Assembly (NCBI GenBank): GCA_944358415.1
Contig: CALVRA010000011.1
Coordinates: forward strand, 1-41,526
DNA from: an uncultured Bacilli bacterium
GTDB lineage: Bacteria > Bacillota_I > Bacilli_A > RF39 > UBA660
Length of the DNA stretch: 41,526 bases
Reading direction: 5' to 3'
Shown here: positions 38,908 to 41,526 of the stretch, piece by piece
Layout of the letters: each line of letters starts with the position of its first letter
Numbering within the stretch: position 1 is the stretch's first letter
Translations under genes and position numbers: made by a program
Notes under the pieces: generated by a model
Databases searched by the model: none
What the model was told of the DNA's origin: nothing
What the model saw: the letters and a program-made list of their open reading frames with translations, nothing else

Positions 38908-39843
38908 ATGAAACTCAAAAATTTTATTAAAAATTATTTAACAGGATTTTTTATTGGCTTAATATTATTTACCGTAGTAGGTGTCTCAGCAGCTGCAGTT
39001 TTCCCATCAAACCAAACAACATATAATAATGGAACTACAGGCATGTCAGCAACCAATGTCCAAACAGCCATAGATGAACTTTATAATACATGTTTTCCAC
39101 CTAAAACAGGTGGTGAGGCAATATTAGAAAAAGTACCTATAGTAAATTTGGGAGATGGATTATATAAAGATGAATATGAAGATAGATATTTTTATAGAGG
39201 AAAAAATCCAAATAACTATATAATGTTTAATAATGAAAATTGGAGAATATTGTCAATAGAAAGTGATGGCACTATTAAAATAATTAGAAACGAAAAGATA
39301 GGAAATATTGAATGGGACACATCGGGAGCTCCGGAAAGTAATAATTGGATGCGCCCAGCAAGTTTAAATACATATTTAAACGGAACATATTTGAATGGAT
39401 TGACTTCTACTGCTCAAAGTCAAATAGTCGCCAAAGATTGGAGTATAGGAGCAGTAACAGATGATAATAATAATTTATCAAACCAAATCGAAAAAGAAAA
39501 TTCAATTGTTTGGAATGGGAAAATTGCTCTTCCAACATTAAGTGAATATATAAGAAGTAATAGTAATAAAAGTAGTTGTGGAACACATGAACTACATAAA
39601 GATAATTATAGTACATGTGGAGAAAGTACATGGATGACCATTAATACCTTTTGGTGGACTCTTACCAAAAATTCTGACTTTTCTAGCACTGTTTTCCGTA
39701 TAATTATGAATGACAATTTTTATGATTATGACGTTGCCAACCTACTTAATAATATGGTTCGGCCAACACTTTATCTCTCATCAGATATCAAAATCACTAA
39801 CGGAGACGGTTCGCAAAATAATCCATATACTTTATCACTATAA
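38908..39843 (+). CDS. Signal-anchored C-lectin-like surface protein, module 3
   Basis: A 311-residue paralogue of the 4867 protein, with large near-identical segments: FPSNQTTYNNGTTGMSATNV, QTAIDELYNTCFP, RPASLNTYLNGTY, LTSTAQSQIV and EYIRSNSNKSSCGT. N-terminal signal/anchor at about 10-30. GDGLYKDEYEDRYFYRGKNP is shared with module 2. The C-terminal domain has FWWTLTKNSD, MVRPTLYLSSDIKIT and a final NPYTLSL; between these the sequence differs almost completely from module 1. ATG 38908 follows AAAGGAG at 38896-38902; the in-frame upstream start overlaps the promoter. Likely exported and anchored. Confidence 0.75.
   Translation: MKLKNFIKNYLTGFFIGLILFTVVGVSAAAVFPSNQTTYNNGTTGMSATNVQTAIDELYNTCFPPKTGGEAILEKVPIVNLGDGLYKDEYEDRYFYRGKNPNNYIMFNNENWRILSIESDGTIKIIRNEKIGNIEWDTSGAPESNNWMRPASLNTYLNGTYLNGLTSTAQSQIVAKDWSIGAVTDDNNNLSNQIEKENSIVWNGKIALPTLSEYIRSNSNKSSCGTHELHKDNYSTCGESTWMTINTFWWTLTKNSDFSSTVFRIIMNDNFYDYDVANLLNNMVRPTLYLSSDIKITNGDGSQNNPYTLSL
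39670..39780 (+). other. Second variable-region-like block (weaker)
   Basis: Aligned with the module 1 block. In 39661-39780, 31 of 40 codons end in C or T and A falls to 35 of 120 bases. GC (39 of 120) stays close to host level. The flanks match module 1 (FWWTL before, RP..YLSS after) while the middle has diverged. Compatible with an older mutagenised variable region, but also with ordinary divergence. Confidence 0.3.
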
Positions 39844-39879
39844 AATATATTATCCAGAATTGGTGATAATTTAGAATTT

Positions 39880-39912
39880 AAAACAAATCATAACAAATAT
39901 GGTTTGTTTTAA
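39880..39912 (+). terminator. Terminator of module 3
   Basis: AAAACAAATC (39880-39889) pairs with GGTTTGTTTT (39901-39910) with one G-U pair; loop of 11 bases. Confidence 0.6.
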
Positions 39913-39922
39913 TATAGAAAAA

Positions 39923-39931
39923 TGCTATAAT
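39923..39931 (+). promoter_or_regulatory. Extended -10 promoter of exoA
   Basis: TGCTATAAT (TATAAT at 39926-39931), 30 bases before the start codon. Confidence 0.55.
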
Positions 39932-39961
39932 CTTTAAGAAAGGTTATATAGGTGATAAATA

Positions 39962-40717
39962 ATGAAGTTAGTTTCATGGAATGTCGCAGGAATAAGAGCC
40001 TGTCTAAAAAAAGGATTAGAAGATTTTTTCAATAATGTAAACGCCGATATTTTTTGTATCCAAGAATCAAAAGCCATGGAAGATCAGTTTGACTTTAGAC
40101 CAAAAGACTATGATATGTATCTATATCCAGCTGTAAGAAAAGGATACTCTGGAACTTTAATTTATTCTAAAATTAAACCATTAAATGTTAAATATGGAAT
40201 AGATGAAGAAGAATATGACGAAGAGGGAAGAACTATTACTCTAGAATTTGAAAACTTTTTTCTAGTAAATGTCTATGTCCCAAACGTCAAAAGAGATCTA
40301 TCTAGAATGGACCCTAGAATGCATTTTGAAGATGTCTTTAGAAAATATCTAAAAAAATTAGATGAGACAAAACCAGTAATTATATGTGGTGATTTTAATG
40401 TTGCTCATGAAGAAATAGATATTTGTAATGCCAAAGCAAATATTGGAAATGCTGGTTTTACTTATGAAGAAAGAGAAAAATTCACAAAACTTTTAAATAG
40501 TGGTTTTATAGATACATATAGATATTTTAATAAAGATAAAACAGGTGCCTATACTTGGTGGAGTTATATGCCAGGTGTTAGAGATAGAAATATCGGCTGG
40601 CGTATTGATTATTTTCTAGTATCAAATAAGTTCATAAAAAACGTTAAAGATGTTACCATATATAGTGATATATATGGTAGTGACCACTGTCCAATAGGTA
40701 TTGATATAGAAAAATAA
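39962..40717 (+). CDS. exoA: Exodeoxyribonuclease III / AP endonuclease
   Basis: A 251-residue Mg-dependent nuclease of the ExoIII/APE1 family that cuts DNA at abasic sites and removes 3' blocks. KLVSWNVAGIRACLKKGL, IFCIQESKAM (metal Glu), NVYVPNVKRD, ICGDFNVAHEEIDI (catalytic Asp and Asn), GWRIDYFLVS and YGSDHCPIGIDI (catalytic Asp-His) are all intact. Length is normal. AGGTGATAA precedes ATG 39962. It has its own promoter and works in base-excision repair. Confidence 0.96.
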   Translation: MKLVSWNVAGIRACLKKGLEDFFNNVNADIFCIQESKAMEDQFDFRPKDYDMYLYPAVRKGYSGTLIYSKIKPLNVKYGIDEEEYDEEGRTITLEFENFFLVNVYVPNVKRDLSRMDPRMHFEDVFRKYLKKLDETKPVIICGDFNVAHEEIDICNAKANIGNAGFTYEEREKFTKLLNSGFIDTYRYFNKDKTGAYTWWSYMPGVRDRNIGWRIDYFLVSNKFIKNVKDVTIYSDIYGSDHCPIGIDIEK

Positions 40718-40830
40718 AGATAAAATGCATTTATAAAACAAATGTACGCTTTTAACTTTATAATATAAATCCTTTGTGTTATATTAATTACATTGTTAAA
40801 AATATAAAACGGCAAAGGAGAGTAATGTAA

Positions 40831-41480
40831 ATGCCAGAAGAGTTATTAAAATCAAAAGTAAAACAAAGTAAACTGATAAAGGCTCATCAAAATAATTTAG
40901 AAATATCTAAAAAAATTTACCAAATAAGTTTGAAAAATTCGAAGAAAATGTTTTAAAAGAAAGTAAAACCTTATTGTATGAAACAATTGTAAAACCTACT
41001 AACTTTAAAAGATATGCTAGAGGATGTATAGTTAAGGTTAAATTTGGGGTTAATATTGGGAGTGAATTTTCAGGTGATCATTTCGCAATAGTTGTATCAA
41101 AAAAAGATACAATGAAAAACACTGTTTTACATGTAATTCCAATAACCTCTAAAGCTCATATAAAAAACGTTGAAATTGGCTCTATTTTGTATAATGAAAA
41201 TGAATTAATAAAATTGTTTCAGCAAATTGAATTAAGTAATGATAAAAAGGAAATAAAAAAAATAAATCAATGTATGAAATATTATCAAAATAGAAAAAAT
41301 AAAATTTCTTATGCTTGTGTTGACCATTTAAAAACCATCAGTAAATTGTCTATTTTAAAACCAATAAATGAATTTGACTATTTACCAAATTTAAGATGTT
41401 CTCAAGAAATAATGAAACAAATAGATGAAGCAATTATTAATGAATATACAGATGGTGTAAAAAAAGTAAGGGCAAAATAG
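40831..41480 (+). pseudogene. PemK/MazF-like toxin family gene with frameshift
   Basis: Two overlapping frames. Frame A starts at ATG 40831 (MPEELLKSKVKQSKLIKAHQ...) and stops at 40954-40956. Frame B continues NLPNKFEKFEENVLKESK and then carries the PemK/MazF-like core: RYARGCIVKVKFG, GDHFAIVVSKKDT and VIPITSK, ending 41480. The switch is at an A7 run (40909-40915): one extra A, or a -1 slip, joins the frames into one protein of about 216 residues. The stretch from 40974 alone gives 168 residues. MazF-type proteins are mRNA endonucleases of toxin-antitoxin pairs; no antitoxin is visible before the window ends. AAAGGAG at 40814-40820 precedes an ATG-TAA pair and then ATG 40831. Disrupted gene, programmed frameshift or homopolymer error are all possible. 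Confidence 0.65.
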
Positions 41481-41526
41481 AATGACTAATACAAGAATTA
41501 TAATTAAATTAATTTTAAAATAATGA

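Noticed and set aside
4531-39843. Reverse transcriptase or template repeat for a diversity-generating retroelement
   Set aside because: No protein in the window has reverse-transcriptase motifs, and no second GC-rich copy of 5581-5712 was noticed; the DGR idea therefore stays an inference about trans action.
41482-41523. 13-codon ORF at the right edge
   Set aside because: Too short, low complexity and without a clear ribosome site; the window ends too soon to judge.

Overview
The window is a stretch of chromosome from a low-GC (roughly 30%), A-rich Gram-positive-type bacterium. It uses the standard bacterial code: TGA works as a stop and tryptophan is TGG. Gene order around rpsU-yqeY, rpsB-tsf, uppS-cdsA-rseP, rimM-trmD-rplS-rbgA and mrnC-rlmB-sigma is Bacillota-like. 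Superoxide reductase points to an anaerobe or microaerophile. Peptidoglycan genes (SpoVD-like PBP, mraY, ftsW, murE with a DNPR motif) show a walled cell, probably with meso-DAP. An uncultured gut lineage of Bacilli/Erysipelotrichia type would fit, but that placement is inference.

Layout. 1-4.5 kb: rpsU (partial), yqeY, a divergent collagen-like gene, rpsB with an unusual C-terminal Rho_N/SAP-like tail, tsf and a YkuD-like L,D-transpeptidase. 4.5-5.8 kb: variable surface-protein module 1. 5.9-11 kb: uppS-cdsA-rseP, an ABC exporter pair, a rhodanese and tRNA-Leu. 11.1-11.6 kb: a non-coding stretch with a strong promoter, long-range stems and a terminator, probably a structured RNA. 11.6-17 kb: superoxide reductase, an unknown protein, tRNA-Thr, mutL, a cysteine desulfurase and a membrane thioredoxin. 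17-18.3 kb: module 2. 18.4-22.4 kb: wall-synthesis operon. 22.4-28.7 kb: accessory genes (truncated DUF1016, symporter, Sel1-repeat protein, GH25 lysozyme, orphan pseudopilin). 28.7-35.1 kb: RNA modification and ribosome assembly genes with signal peptidase, broken by a decayed DinD/YhcG remnant. 35.1-38.4 kb: small membrane proteins, murE and DUF362. 38.4-39.9 kb: module 3. 40-41.5 kb: exoA and a frameshifted PemK/MazF-like gene.

The most interesting content is a three-copy cassette. In each, a small XRE-type repressor is divergent from a gene for a signal-anchored surface protein of about 300 residues. These proteins share a phage-tail-like 'SATNVQTAIDELY' segment and a C-terminal WW...RP/HP...Y-L-S region resembling the C-type-lectin/DUF6273-type domains used as targets of diversity-generating retroelements (DGRs). 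Each intergenic region has its own short perfect inverted repeat at or near a promoter. In module 1 the C-terminal block (5581-5700) is 56% GC and 14% A, against 27% GC and 42% A just upstream, and 33 of its 40 codons end in C or T. That is what adenine-directed mutagenesis of an AAY-rich template would leave. No reverse transcriptase or template repeat is visible here, so a trans-acting DGR elsewhere in the genome is a testable inference.

Most operons are closed by short hairpin terminators, several nested over stop codons or shared by convergent genes, giving a compact genome.
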